A stretch of DNA of 64,000 nt from the NCBI RefSeq assembly GCF_000178975.2, contig NC_015064.1, positions 1,736,001-1,800,000 of the forward strand, in the 5' to 3' direction. Under the pieces are notes generated by a model. The model was not told where the DNA came from. It worked only from the letters and a program-made list of their open reading frames with translations, and did no database searches. This document shows positions 15,224 through 23,749 of this stretch, piece by piece. How positions within the stretch are numbered: position 1 is the first letter of the stretch; every line of letters begins with the position of its first letter. The position numbers and the translations under genes are program-made. Source of the DNA: Granulicella tundricola MP5ACTX9. GTDB taxonomy: Bacteria; Acidobacteriota; Terriglobia; Terriglobales; Acidobacteriaceae.

Positions 15224-16174
15224 TTACCAGCCGCGGTGCTGCATCATGTCTTCTTCGGCGATCATGCCTACGGCGAGACCCTTCATGGCTCCGAGGCAGT
15301 CTTCTGAGGCCTCGGCCAGGATCTCGGGGTTGTCGAAGTGGGTGGCGGCGCGGACGATTGCTTTGGCGCGGGATTCGGCTTCGGCGCGCTCGGAGGGGTT
15401 GAGGGGCTTGCCGTCTACGAGGGAGACGTCCAGGCGGATGTTGCCCTCCTTCATGAAGATGCCGGAGCCGACGAAGACCGTCTGCGCGCCGAGCTGCATC
15501 ATGAGGGCCGCGTCGGCAGGGGTGGCGATGCCGCCGGCGGAGAAGTTGGGGACGGGGAGCTGGCCGGTTTCGGCGACGAGCTTGACGAGCTCGTAGGGGG
15601 CGCGGAGCTCCTTGGCTGCGGCGTAGAGTTCCTGCTCGGAGAGGACGGTGAGGGCCTTCATCTCGGAGGTGATCTTGCGCATGTGCTTGACGGCGTGGAT
15701 GACGTCGCCGGTGCCGGGCTCGCCCTTGGTGCGGATCATGGCTGCGCCTTCGGCGATGCGGCGGAGGGCTTCGCCGAGGTCCTTGGCGCCGCAGACGAAG
15801 GGGGTTTTGAAGGCGTGCTTATCGATGTGGTGGAGCTCGTCGGCGGGGGTGAGGACTTCGGATTCGTCGATGAAGTCGACTGCGAGGTGCTCGAGGATCT
15901 GGGCTTCGACGAAGTGGCCGATGCGGACCTTGGCCATGACGGGGATCGATACGGCCTTCTGGATGGCCTTGATCATGCCGGGGTGGGACATGCGGGCGAC
16001 GCCGCCTTCGGCGCGGATCATGGCGGGGACGCGCTCGAGGGCCATGACGGCGACTGCGCCGGCGGCTTCGGCGATGATGGCCTGATCGACGTCCATGACG
16101 TCCATGATGACGCCGCCTTTGAGCATCTCGGCGAGGCCGGTCTTGAGGCGGAGGCTGGTGGGGGTGCTGGACAT
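15224..16174 (-). CDS. pdxS: Pyridoxal 5'-phosphate synthase lyase subunit PdxS
   Basis: A 316-residue (beta/alpha)8 PLP synthase. It builds PLP from ribose 5-phosphate, glyceraldehyde 3-phosphate and ammonia supplied by PdxT. Motifs are [13 protein letters not shown] near 20-32 (substrate Asp), [13 protein letters not shown] (Schiff-base Lys near 82), [10 protein letters not shown] (second active-site Lys near 150), and the phosphate-binding [14 protein letters not shown] and [14 protein letters not shown] lies eight bases before the ATG. The length is somewhat over the usual 290-300 residues because of the termini. It is separated from pdxT, usually an immediate neighbour, by about 5.9 kb. 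Confidence 0.96.
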   Translation of the reverse strand: MSSTPTSLRLKTGLAEMLKGGVIMDVMDVDQAIIAEAAGAVAVMALERVPAMIRAEGGVARMSHPGMIKAIQKAVSIPVMAKVRIGHFVEAQILEHLAVDFIDESEVLTPADELHHIDKHAFKTPFVCGAKDLGEALRRIAEGAAMIRTKGEPGTGDVIHAVKHMRKITSEMKALTVLSEQELYAAAKELRAPYELVKLVAETGQLPVPNFSAGGIATPADAALMMQLGAQTVFVGSGIFMKEGNIRLDVSLVDGKPLNPSERAEAESRAKAIVRAATHFDNPEILAEASEDCLGAMKGLAVGMIAEEDMMQHRGW

Positions 16175-16256
16175 TTCGATTCTCCTTGGTGCTGGCGGGT
16201 GTTTTCGCTTGGGAAGTCCAGTTTAGCAGTTTCGGGGTGGTCGCTTGCGAAAGACC

Positions 16257-16285
16257 TTGACTGAGGGTTGAGGCGTGAATAGAGT
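16257..16285 (+). promoter_or_regulatory. Putative sigma-70 promoter of the membrane-protein gene
   Basis: TTGACT at 16257-16262 and TAGAGT at 16280-16285 are separated by 17 bases. This is about 60 bases before the ATG at 16346, which has its own CAGGAG. Only sequence resemblance supports it. Confidence 0.4.
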
Positions 16286-16345
16286 CACGGTATTCCTTTC
16301 ATTTGATAGCAAGATCTGGGCCTCGATCCTTATTCAGGAGTTTCT

Positions 16346-17074
16346 ATGGCTACCATGGCACCCGTTGTTCGTCCGGTGGTTACGCGGCGGTATGATGATC
16401 CGTTTTTTGTTGGGATGTCCCTGGCGATTCTGGGGACTGTGGTGTTGGGGTTTGGGCCGACATACTTTTATCGGGGGGCGGTGTTCGCTCCGCTGCCGAG
16501 TGCGCTGGTGCATGTGCATGGGGCGATCTTTTCAAGCTGGGTGATTCTGTACGTGGTGCAGACGGCGCTGGTGGCGATGAAGAAGATCCGGTGGCATCGG
16601 ACGCTGGGGACGTTTGGGGCCGTGCTGGCAGGGTTGATGGTGGTGCTGGGGTGGGCGGTGACGATCACGAACGTCAGGCGTGGGCATACGCCGCCGATCT
16701 TCACGCCGGCGGAGTTCCTGGTGATCAACTGCTGGGGGATCGTGCTGTTTGCGGCGATGGTGGCGTGGGCGGTGGTGAAGCGGCGGGATGGCGCGGCGCA
16801 TAAACGGCTGATGCTGCTGGCGACGATCGGGATCATGCCTCCGGCGATTACTCGGTTTCAACTGATGATGCACTGGCCGGGGTTTGCGGTTCCGCTCTGG
16901 ATGCTGGCGCTTTGCGTGACGGTGATGGCGTTCGATGTGTGGACTCGGAGGAGACCACACTATGCGACGGTGGTGGGGACGCTGGTGACATTTTCCGTGC
17001 CGATGACTGCGAATGTGCTGGGGAAGACGGCCTGGTTGCAGGGGATTGCGGCTCGGCTAACGGGGCACGTTTAG
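16346..17074 (+). CDS. Integral membrane protein of unknown function
   Basis: A 242-residue protein with about six or seven hydrophobic helices: FFVGMSLAILGTVVLGFG, HGAIFSSWVILYVVQTALV, LGTFGAVLAGLMVVLGWAV, INCWGIVLFAAMVAWAVV, a GIMPPAITRFQL segment, PLWMLALCVTVMAFDV and a final weak one. VHVHGAIFSSW and KIRWHRTLG contain His residues that could bind heme or metal. Similar proteins occur widely but I cannot name a function. The ATG is preceded by CAGGAG at good spacing. It is divergent from pdxS. Confidence 0.7.
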   Translation: MATMAPVVRPVVTRRYDDPFFVGMSLAILGTVVLGFGPTYFYRGAVFAPLPSALVHVHGAIFSSWVILYVVQTALVAMKKIRWHRTLGTFGAVLAGLMVVLGWAVTITNVRRGHTPPIFTPAEFLVINCWGIVLFAAMVAWAVVKRRDGAAHKRLMLLATIGIMPPAITRFQLMMHWPGFAVPLWMLALCVTVMAFDVWTRRRPHYATVVGTLVTFSVPMTANVLGKTAWLQGIAARLTGHV

Positions 17075-17091
17075 CGGCTGATTAAGTAGTG

Positions 17092-17122
17092 TTGATATTT
17101 CGCTTTTTGTTCGCTTTATAAT
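17092..17122 (+). promoter_or_regulatory. Promoter placing the transcript start at the polymerase ATG
   Basis: A perfect -10 TATAAT lies at 17117-17122, with a -35-like TTGATA at 17092-17097 (19-base spacer). The expected transcription start, six or seven bases after the -10, falls at or next to the ATG at 17129, which would give a leaderless mRNA. No obvious LexA box is seen. Confidence 0.45.
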
Positions 17123-17128
17123 AAGCGG

Positions 17129-18385
17129 ATGGATGCTCGTGCGGGCTATGAACTCGGTTGGATGTTTATCGACATCAACGCCTACTTTGCGACGGTGGAG
17201 CAAGAGGAACGGCCGGAGCTGCGGGGGCGGCCGATTGGGATTGTGCCGGTGCAGGCGGAGTCGACGTGCTGCATTGCGGTGAGCTATGAGGCTAAGGCGT
17301 ATGGGATCAGGACGGGGTTGCGGGTATCCGCGGCTCGGGCGTTGTGTCCACAGCTTGAGTTGGTGCTGGCGAGGCCGAGGCTTTATGTGGAGTATCACCA
17401 CCGGATCAAGGCGGCGATCGAACGCTGTGTGCCGGTGCAGCAGGCGATGTCGTGCGATGAGTTTGCGTGCCGGTTGATGGGGCGGGAGTGCGAGGTGGAG
17501 AGGGCGGTGGAGATTGCGGAGGCGGTGAAGGAGGAGATACGTGGGGTGGGGCGGACGATACGGTGCTCGATTGGGATTGGGCCGAACCGGTTGCTGGCGA
17601 AGATTGCAGGGGAGATGCAGAAGCCGGATGGCTTGACGGTGCTGGAGCGGCGGGGGTTGCCGCAGAGTTTGTATGGGTTGGAGCTGCATCGCATCCCAGG
17701 GATTGGGCGGCGGATGGAGCGCAGGGTGCATGGTGCGGGAGTCCAGACGATGGAGCAGCTTTGCGCACTCCCGCGTGATGCGATGAAACGAATCTGGGGA
17801 GGCGTGTGGGGGGATCGGATGTGGCTTTGGCTGCGAGGCGAGGACTTTCTGGAGCCTGCGCCGCCGAAGGTGCCTCAGAGCCTGATGCGGCAGCATATTC
17901 TGCCGCCGAACTGCCGCACCTATGAGCAGGGGCGTGCGGTGGCGATCAAGCTGATGCACTCGACCGCGCGGAAGATGAGGATGCAGGGGCTGTGGGCGAG
18001 CGCGATCTATCTGCGGGTCGGCTACATGGGGAAGAGGTATGCGTACGATGCGCATGTCAACCTGGTGAGCTGCCAGGACCCGTATATTTTGCAGGCGCAC
18101 ATGATCGATCTTTGGAACAGCTCGCCATCTGCGGACCGGCCGGCCGATCTGACGGTGGCGCTGACGGGGTTGACCAGCGAGCCGCCGGTAGAGCTGTTTG
18201 AGACGGCTCCGAATGCGAGGAGCAAGGTGGTTTCGTCACTGGATGCCCTGAATGGACGATTCGGGTTGAACACGGTTTATTTTGGATCGATCCACAACGT
18301 GCGAAAGGAGGCTCCGACCAGGGTGCCGTTTGGACCGCCTCCTGCGCTGAGTGAGTTCAGGGATACGGCTGATCCGGAGGACTAG
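17129..18385 (+). CDS. Y-family DNA polymerase (DinB/Pol IV-like)
   Basis: A 418-residue translesion polymerase. The first metal-binding Asp is in MFIDINAYFATVEQ (D15), and the second acidic pair in AMSCDEFAC (D110-E111), where most homologues read SxDE. VSYEAKAYGIRTG near 52 is the fingers region. CSIGIGPNRLLAKIAGEMQKPDG near 168 and ELHRIPGIGRRMERR (helix-hairpin-helix, thumb) complete the fold. No C-terminal beta-clamp motif (QLxLF) is visible, and the last 60 residues are poorly conserved. It would copy damaged DNA with low fidelity. The start follows a -10 box so closely that the mRNA may be leaderless. It overlaps the convergent thioesterase by four bases. Confidence 0.88.
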   Translation: MDARAGYELGWMFIDINAYFATVEQEERPELRGRPIGIVPVQAESTCCIAVSYEAKAYGIRTGLRVSAARALCPQLELVLARPRLYVEYHHRIKAAIERCVPVQQAMSCDEFACRLMGRECEVERAVEIAEAVKEEIRGVGRTIRCSIGIGPNRLLAKIAGEMQKPDGLTVLERRGLPQSLYGLELHRIPGIGRRMERRVHGAGVQTMEQLCALPRDAMKRIWGGVWGDRMWLWLRGEDFLEPAPPKVPQSLMRQHILPPNCRTYEQGRAVAIKLMHSTARKMRMQGLWASAIYLRVGYMGKRYAYDAHVNLVSCQDPYILQAHMIDLWNSSPSADRPADLTVALTGLTSEPPVELFETAPNARSKVVSSLDALNGRFGLNTVYFGSIHNVRKEAPTRVPFGPPPALSEFRDTADPED

Positions 18386-18846
18386 GGTTGACGGCGGTTG
18401 AGGAGAGCGGGGTCGATGGCGAGGAAGAGGCCTTTTGCAGTGGCTAATACGGTGCCGTCAGGGTGGGTGAGGGTGGCGGAGTGGAAGAGTTTGCGGCCTT
18501 CCCGGTGGAGGTGGTGGGCGGTGAGGGTGAGTGGGGTTTCGATGGGGCAGGGGCGGAGGTAATCGACCTCAAGGTTGCGGGTCATGGCGATGAGGTTTAG
18601 GGGGCGGTTGAGCTTGGACATGGCCTCGTCCATGAGGGTGGCGATGATGCCGCCGTGGAGATAGCCCGGTGGGCCTTCGTGGTTGCGGGTGAGCTGGACG
18701 GTGGCTGTGGCGGTGATGTTTTCTGCTTCGGTGGTGAGGGTGAAGGTCAGTTGCAGGCCGATGGGGTTGATGGGGCTGCAGCCGAAGCAGTGGGAGGCTT
18801 GCTCGTCCAGGGTCTTGCCGGCGGGGAGGTGGGATTCTGGGGGCAT
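18382..18846 (-). CDS. PaaI-type hotdog thioesterase
   Basis: A 154-residue single hotdog domain. ASHCFGCSPINPIGLQL near 17-33 is a typical N-terminal strand of the family. GYLHGGIIATLMDEAMS near 61-77 carries the HGG...D/E catalytic helix. NLEVDYLRPCPIETPL follows. Such enzymes hydrolyse acyl-CoA esters in the cytoplasm; the substrate is unknown. Two Cys in CFGC are not part of the usual active site. It converges on the DNA polymerase gene with a 4-bp overlap of the 3' ends. Confidence 0.85.
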   Translation of the reverse strand: MPPESHLPAGKTLDEQASHCFGCSPINPIGLQLTFTLTTEAENITATATVQLTRNHEGPPGYLHGGIIATLMDEAMSKLNRPLNLIAMTRNLEVDYLRPCPIETPLTLTAHHLHREGRKLFHSATLTHPDGTVLATAKGLFLAIDPALLNRRQP

Positions 18847-18895
18847 GGGTATGAGTCAGCGTACGGGGTCGCTATGCACCGCGCAAGCCTTGTGA

Positions 18896-18930
18896 ACCCA
18901 TGTCTCAGAAGCGAGACATGGGGCACCCAT
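18896..18930. repeat. Dispersed palindrome family 2 (REP-like), copy 1
   Basis: ACCCATGTCTC-AGAA-GCGAGACATGGGGCACCCAT: CATGTCTC pairs with GAGACATG around a short loop and is followed by GGGCACCCA. A second copy at 58040-58073 has one compensating base pair changed (CACGTCTC/GAGACGTG). That shows selection for the stem. It lies between the thioesterase start and the recQ stop. Confidence 0.8.
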
Positions 18931-18941
18931 ATTCTCTGGAA

Positions 18942-21401
18942 TCAGGCGTTGCAGACGGCGAGGATGTCGGCACCGAAGCGGTCCAGCTTGTCCGGGCCTA
19001 TGCCGTGGATGCCCTGGAGCTGGGTGAGGGTGCTGGGGCGCTGGAGGACGATGCTGCGCAGGGCGGTGGTGCCGAGGACGAAGAACTGGGGGAGGCCCAT
19101 GCGTTCGGATTCGGCTTTGCGCCAGTCGCGGAGGCGCTGCTCAAGGGCTTGCTGGTCGGGGGTGAGGGTCTCGCCGGGAGACTCGGCGCGTGGGGGGATG
19201 GCGGCGCGGATGGGTGGGTGGGGGATGATGGGGGCGTGAGGGTGTTGGGGGTTCTCTGTTCTCAGTTCTCTGTTGGGTGCCGAGATTGGAGAAGGCTTGG
19301 CATTGAAGAGTTCCGAGTCGCGAGTTTCGAGTTTCGAGTCTGGGGCCTTGCGCTTTGCGGGTTTGGGGGCGGGGGTGCCGTAGTCGCCGGGAATCTCTGT
19401 ACCTCGGCAAATGGCGCAGAGGGCGGGACCGAAGCGCTCGGCCTTGTCCGGGCCTATGCCGGGGACTTGCAGGAGTTGGGGGATGGTCTGGGGGGCGTGC
19501 TGGACGAGGGCGCGGAGGCTGGCGTCTGTAAAGACGATGAAGGCGGGCTTGCCAGTCTTGGCGGCTTCTTCCTTGCGCCAGTTACGTAGGGCGGCTTCCA
19601 GGGTTTTCTGGGCGGGCGTGTAGTTGGTGGCTTCTTCTTCGGCCTTGCGTTTGGCGGGGGTGCTGGCGCAGGACTTGGATTTGGTTGGGGCGGCGCTCAG
19701 TTCGCGGAGGACTACGCCTAATGGGTCCGAGGAGGAGAGTTCGCGGCCTTCGTGGGTGATGGCGGCTTTCTTGTAGGGGATGACCTTGCCGTCGGCTGCG
19801 GTGAAGGTTTCCGCGGAGAGGGTGATGAGGCCGGCGCGTGCGAGGCCGTCGAGGAGGCCGTCGAATTGCTTGCGGTCGGAGGTGAGGGCGAGATCGGTGT
19901 GGAGGCGACCGGTGGCTTTGCTGCTGGAGTCCAGGGCGCGGAGGATGGTGCGGAGATGGCGGTCGTCCTGGGCGGAGGGCTCAGCGAAGGTCTGGGCGGT
20001 GGTGGCGTTGGGGGCGCAGAAGTCGCAGTGGCCGCAGGGTCGGTGGCCGTCGGCGGTGTCGCCGAAGTGGCGGATGAGGGCTGTCATGCGGCACTGTTGG
20101 GTCTCCGCGTACTGCATGATGGAGTCGATCTGGGTGCGGCGGTGCTGGACCTGGAGCTCGTAGCCGGACTGCCAGGCGTGGTTGCCGGTGGCTCGGACGT
20201 TGCCGCCCATGTCGTAGGCGGCGGCGGATTGCGCGGCTAGTTTTTCGACGGACTTGGCGAAGGTGTCAGCGTCCATCTTGAGGCGGTGGCGGAGCTCTTC
20301 CGGGGATTGGAAGTCTTCGTTGAGGACGCGGGCTACGCGTGCGAGATCGGTGGCAACGGGGTAGTCGCGCTCCAGGAAGAAGTCGTGCATCTTGCGGTCG
20401 GCGTAGCTGTAGAGCAGGATGGTGCGGGATGGGTCGCCGTCACGTCCGGCGCGCCCGATCTCCTGGTAGTAGGCCTCGACCGAGGCGGGCAGGGCGGCGT
20501 GGACTACGGTGCGGACGTTGGCTTTATCGATGCCCATGCCGAAGGCGATGGTGGCGACGACGACCTCCATATTGCCGGAGAGGAACTGGGTCTGGACGCG
20601 CTCGCGTGTGGCGGGGTCCAGGCCTGCGTGGTAGGCGGCGGCTTTGAAGGTGCCGTTGAGTTTTTCCGCTAGTTCTTCTGCGGCCTTGCGTGATGGGGCG
20701 TAGACGATGGCGGGGCGGCGGGTGGGGTCGGCGAGGAACTTGGTGATGAACTCGGTGCGTTGCGGCTTGGAGAGCTCCATGACCTCGATGTGGAGGTTGT
20801 CGCGGCGGAAGCCGTGGATGAAGAGGGCGGGCTGCTGGAGGTTGAGCTGGGTGACGATGTCGCGCTGGACGGTGGGAGTGGCGGTGGCGGTGAGGGCGAT
20901 GATGGGTGCGGGGCGGAGCTGCGGGAGGTAGTCGCCGAGAGTTCTGTAGTCTGGGCGGAAGTCATGGCCCCAGGCGCTGATGCAGTGGGCTTCGTCGATG
21001 GCGATGAGGGAGGGCTTGCGGCGGGCGAGCATCTCCGGGAAGCCTGTGACGCGCATGCGCTCGGGTGCGATGAAGAGGAACTGTAGCTTGCCGTCGAGGT
21101 AGTCTCGGCAGGCCTGGCGGGAGTCCTCGCGGGAGAGGCCGGAGTGAATGCGGGCGACCTTGAGGCCGGCGGCGGTGAGCTTGGAGGCCTGGTCGTCCAT
21201 GAGGGCGATGAGCGGGGAGATGACGAGGCCGGTGCCGCCGCGTGCGATGGCGGGGAGCTGGTAGCAGAGGGACTTTCCGGCTCCGGTGGGCATGACGAGC
21301 AGGACGTCGCGGCCATCGGTGGCGGCGCGGCAGACGGCTTCCTGATTGGCGCGGAAGGCGGGGAAGCCGAAGGTCTCGTGAAGGAGGGTGGAGAGGTTCA
21401 T
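18942..21401 (-). CDS. recQ: ATP-dependent DNA helicase RecQ with two HRDC domains
   Basis: An 819-residue RecQ helicase. Walker A VMPTGAGKSLCYQLPA lies near 37, motif II IAIDEAHCISAWGHDFRPDYR near 137, and the RecA-2 motif GRAGRDGDPSR near 315. A zinc-binding RQC part with CRMTALIRHFGD and CGHCDFC sits near 435-460. Two HRDC domains follow, each with RNWRKxEA / RDWRKAES and a GIGPDKxxRFG helix-hairpin-helix, at about 590-665 and 740-819. The 70-residue Pro/Glu-rich linker between them is encoded by low-complexity DNA (19248-19345). RecQ unwinds recombination and replication intermediates. The length exceeds the usual 600-720 residues because of the second HRDC. Confidence 0.94.
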   Translation of the reverse strand: MNLSTLLHETFGFPAFRANQEAVCRAATDGRDVLLVMPTGAGKSLCYQLPAIARGGTGLVISPLIALMDDQASKLTAAGLKVARIHSGLSREDSRQACRDYLDGKLQFLFIAPERMRVTGFPEMLARRKPSLIAIDEAHCISAWGHDFRPDYRTLGDYLPQLRPAPIIALTATATPTVQRDIVTQLNLQQPALFIHGFRRDNLHIEVMELSKPQRTEFITKFLADPTRRPAIVYAPSRKAAEELAEKLNGTFKAAAYHAGLDPATRERVQTQFLSGNMEVVVATIAFGMGIDKANVRTVVHAALPASVEAYYQEIGRAGRDGDPSRTILLYSYADRKMHDFFLERDYPVATDLARVARVLNEDFQSPEELRHRLKMDADTFAKSVEKLAAQSAAAYDMGGNVRATGNHAWQSGYELQVQHRRTQIDSIMQYAETQQCRMTALIRHFGDTADGHRPCGHCDFCAPNATTAQTFAEPSAQDDRHLRTILRALDSSSKATGRLHTDLALTSDRKQFDGLLDGLARAGLITLSAETFTAADGKVIPYKKAAITHEGRELSSSDPLGVVLRELSAAPTKSKSCASTPAKRKAEEEATNYTPAQKTLEAALRNWRKEEAAKTGKPAFIVFTDASLRALVQHAPQTIPQLLQVPGIGPDKAERFGPALCAICRGTEIPGDYGTPAPKPAKRKAPDSKLETRDSELFNAKPSPISAPNRELRTENPQHPHAPIIPHPPIRAAIPPRAESPGETLTPDQQALEQRLRDWRKAESERMGLPQFFVLGTTALRSIVLQRPSTLTQLQGIHGIGPDKLDRFGADILAVCNA
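19248..19345. repeat. Low-complexity direct repeats inside recQ linker
   Basis: TTCTCTGTTCTCAGTTCTCTGTT at 19251-19273 and CGAGTCGCGAGTTTCGAGTTTCGAGT from about 19315 are short direct repeats translated in frame as the linker between the two HRDC domains. Their composition differs from the flanking GC-rich coding sequence, suggesting they expanded or inserted in a permissive linker. Confidence 0.6.
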
Positions 21402-21442
21402 GCGCTAGGCTAGTTTCGCATATTGTTTGCCCTGATAAACGG

Positions 21443-21476
21443 AAAGGCCACGCGGAGGGTTGACCGCGTGGCCTTT
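21443..21476. terminator. Terminator of the molybdenum hydroxylase operon
   Basis: A 12-base perfect stem (AAAGGCCACGCG / CGCGTGGCCTTT) around a 10-base loop lies 24 bases past the stop of the leftward hydroxylase operon. On the minus strand the stem ends in CCTTTCC. It also sits upstream of recQ and insulates it. Confidence 0.75.
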
Positions 21477-21499
21477 GTACCTAGTTTGGTTCGTGCGAT

Positions 21500-23749
21500 C
21501 TATGCCATGAGTTTGTCTGGCGTGATGGGGTACTCGCGGATGCGTTTGCCGGTGGCGTTGTAGATGGCGTTGGCTACGGCGGCGGCGGCTCCGGTGATGC
21601 CGATTTCGCCGATGCCTCGGGCTCCGAGTGGGTTGAACTTCAGGTCCGGGATGTTGAGGACGGTGGCGTCGATGGTGCCGATGTCGGCGTTGACGGGGAC
21701 GTGGTACTCGGCGAAGGACTCGTTGACGGTGCGGCCTGTGTTGGGGTCGATGTGGGCGTCTTCATGGGTGGCGAAGGAGACGCCCCAGACGATGCCGCCC
21801 ATGAGCTGGTTGAGGCCGGTCTTGTCGTTGAGCAGGGTGCCGATGTCGTAGGTGGCGACGACGCGGCGGACCTTGACCATGTGGGTGTCTTTATCGACGG
21901 CGACCTCTGCGAAGACGGCTCCGAAGGATTGGGAGGTCATGGAGTCTTTCGATTCCGAGGGCTCGGCTGAGCCGGTAGCTTCGATGGGCTTGCCGCCGTT
22001 GCGGGCGATGATGGCGACGAATGTCTCGCCCTTGGTGGGGTCGGCTTTGGCGAAGTACTTGCCGCCCTTGGCTTCCAGGTCTGAGGTCTTCATGCCGTGG
22101 ACGGGGGATGCGGTGTCGTTTACTGCCATGTCAAAGAGCTTCAGCTTGGCCTGCATGGCAGCTTCCTGCACGGCGGGCATGACGGAGGCGGTGGACTGCG
22201 AGCCGCCGGAGACGGGGGCCTTGGGCAAGGTGGAGTCGCCTAGTTTGACGTCCATCAGGGTGGGGTCCAGGCCGAGCATGGCGGCTGCGGTCTGGGCCAT
22301 GATGGTGTACATGCCGGTGCCGAGATCCTGGGTGCCGGAGCCGATGAAGGCTCGGCCGTTGGGCAGGATGCGCGCAATGGCCATGGCGGCGGAACGGTTG
22401 GCGGGGTAGGTCGCGGTCGCCATGCCGTAGCCGATGAGGTTGTTGCCTTCGGTCATCTGGGCGGGGGTGGCACTGCGCTTGGACCAGCCGAAGCGCTCGG
22501 CTGCCTGGGTGTAACACTGCTTCAGGTTTTTGGAGGTCCAGGGGCGGTCGTGGCTGGGGTCCTTGTCGGCGTGGTTGATGACGCGGAGCTGGACGGGGTC
22601 CATCTTGAGTTTTTCAGCGAGTTCGTCCATGGCGATTTCGAGGACGGCGGTGCCGGGGGCTTCGCCGGGCGCGCGCATGAAGGTGGACACGCCCAGGTTG
22701 ACGGTGACCAGCTTCTCCGAGACCTGGTTGTTCTCGGACATGTAGAGCATCTTGGTGGGGCCGGCTGAGTGCTCCGTGAAGTCTTCCAGTGCTGCCGCGT
22801 TCATTATGACGTTCTGCTGCATGGCGACGAGCTTACCGTCAGCGGTTGCGCCTAGCTTGATCTTGTTGACCGTGGATGGGCGTGCACCGACGGGGCCGAA
22901 CATCTGGCTGCGGTCGAGTACGAGCTTTACCGGCTTGCCGGTGAGCTTGGCGGCCATGGCGCAGAGCGGGATGTGCGACCAGGAAGAGCCCTTGGAGCCG
23001 AAGCCGCCGCCGGTGTAGGGGCACTGGACGCGGACGAAGTCAAGCGGGATGTTGAGGGTCTTGGCGATCGACATCTTGACGCCGGTGATGTATTGGGTGG
23101 CGTCGTAGAGGTTGAGCTTTTCACCCTCCCACCAGGCGATGGTGGCGTGGGGCTCCATGGGATTGTGGACCTGGATGGGGGTGGTGTAGGTGCCTTCGAC
23201 GGTGACGGTGGCTTTGGCGAAGCCGGCTGCGATGTCACCGCGGGTGTTGCCGGCGGGCTCTTTGCCGGGGTTGCCGGGCCAGCGGGCGTCGGCGAGATGG
23301 TCCTGGTAGATGACCTTGGCGGGCTGCTCGGTGTATTTAATCTTGAGCAGAGTGGCTGCCTGGCGTGCCTGGACGAGGGTCTTGGCGACGACGACGGCGA
23401 TGGGCTGACCGTTGTACTTGACGTCCGTGTTTTGCAGGATCGTCAGGTTGCGGCGTGCGGGCGGTTGCGCGGGTGGCTGGGGGATCTTAGGCGAGTTGAA
23501 GGGCGTCATGACGGCGACTACGCCGGGTGCGTGCTCGGCCGCGGAGCTGTCCATGGAGGCGATGGTGCCGTTGGCGATGGTGGACTGAACCATCCAGGCG
23601 TAGAGGAGATCATCCTTGGCGAAGGGCTCTTTGAAGTCACCCGCGTAGGTGGCTTTACCGGTGACCTTGGCGATGCCGTCGTAACGATGGTCAAGCTGCT
23701 TGATGGGCTTTTTTGCGGTCTCTTCCTGTGCTGCTTCGAGAATGCTCAT
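21500..23749 (-). CDS. Molybdopterin-binding subunit of a xanthine dehydrogenase-family hydroxylase (PaoC-like)
   Basis: A 749-residue large subunit carrying the molybdenum cofactor. DGIAKVTGKATYAGDF near 24-39 opens the aldehyde-oxidase domain. TGGGFGSKGSSWSH contacts the cofactor, APGEAPGTAVLEIAMDELA carries the Arg-containing substrate loop, and ARGIGEIGITGAAAAVANAI contains the catalytic Glu. The family hydroxylates aldehydes or heterocycles. I chose the ATG at 23749, which overlaps the FAD subunit stop (ATGA); a longer frame extends 61 codons into that gene and encodes only Arg-rich shadow sequence. It is the last gene of a three-gene operon. Confidence 0.92.
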   Translation of the reverse strand: MSILEAAQEETAKKPIKQLDHRYDGIAKVTGKATYAGDFKEPFAKDDLLYAWMVQSTIANGTIASMDSSAAEHAPGVVAVMTPFNSPKIPQPPAQPPARRNLTILQNTDVKYNGQPIAVVVAKTLVQARQAATLLKIKYTEQPAKVIYQDHLADARWPGNPGKEPAGNTRGDIAAGFAKATVTVEGTYTTPIQVHNPMEPHATIAWWEGEKLNLYDATQYITGVKMSIAKTLNIPLDFVRVQCPYTGGGFGSKGSSWSHIPLCAMAAKLTGKPVKLVLDRSQMFGPVGARPSTVNKIKLGATADGKLVAMQQNVIMNAAALEDFTEHSAGPTKMLYMSENNQVSEKLVTVNLGVSTFMRAPGEAPGTAVLEIAMDELAEKLKMDPVQLRVINHADKDPSHDRPWTSKNLKQCYTQAAERFGWSKRSATPAQMTEGNNLIGYGMATATYPANRSAAMAIARILPNGRAFIGSGTQDLGTGMYTIMAQTAAAMLGLDPTLMDVKLGDSTLPKAPVSGGSQSTASVMPAVQEAAMQAKLKLFDMAVNDTASPVHGMKTSDLEAKGGKYFAKADPTKGETFVAIIARNGGKPIEATGSAEPSESKDSMTSQSFGAVFAEVAVDKDTHMVKVRRVVATYDIGTLLNDKTGLNQLMGGIVWGVSFATHEDAHIDPNTGRTVNESFAEYHVPVNADIGTIDATVLNIPDLKFNPLGARGIGEIGITGAAAAVANAIYNATGKRIREYPITPDKLMA

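Noticed and set aside
15338..16264. A 308-residue plus-strand frame opposite pdxS
   Set aside because: It is a Gly/Asp-rich shadow of a highly conserved gene on the other strand.
17057..17128. LexA/SOS box before the Y-family polymerase
   Set aside because: No CTGT-N8-ACAG or GAAC-N4-GTTC type palindrome is present; only a plain -35/-10 pair is visible.
17057..18100. A 347-residue minus-strand frame opposite the Y-family polymerase
   Set aside because: His/Pro/Arg-rich composition without motifs; the plus strand carries a definite polymerase.
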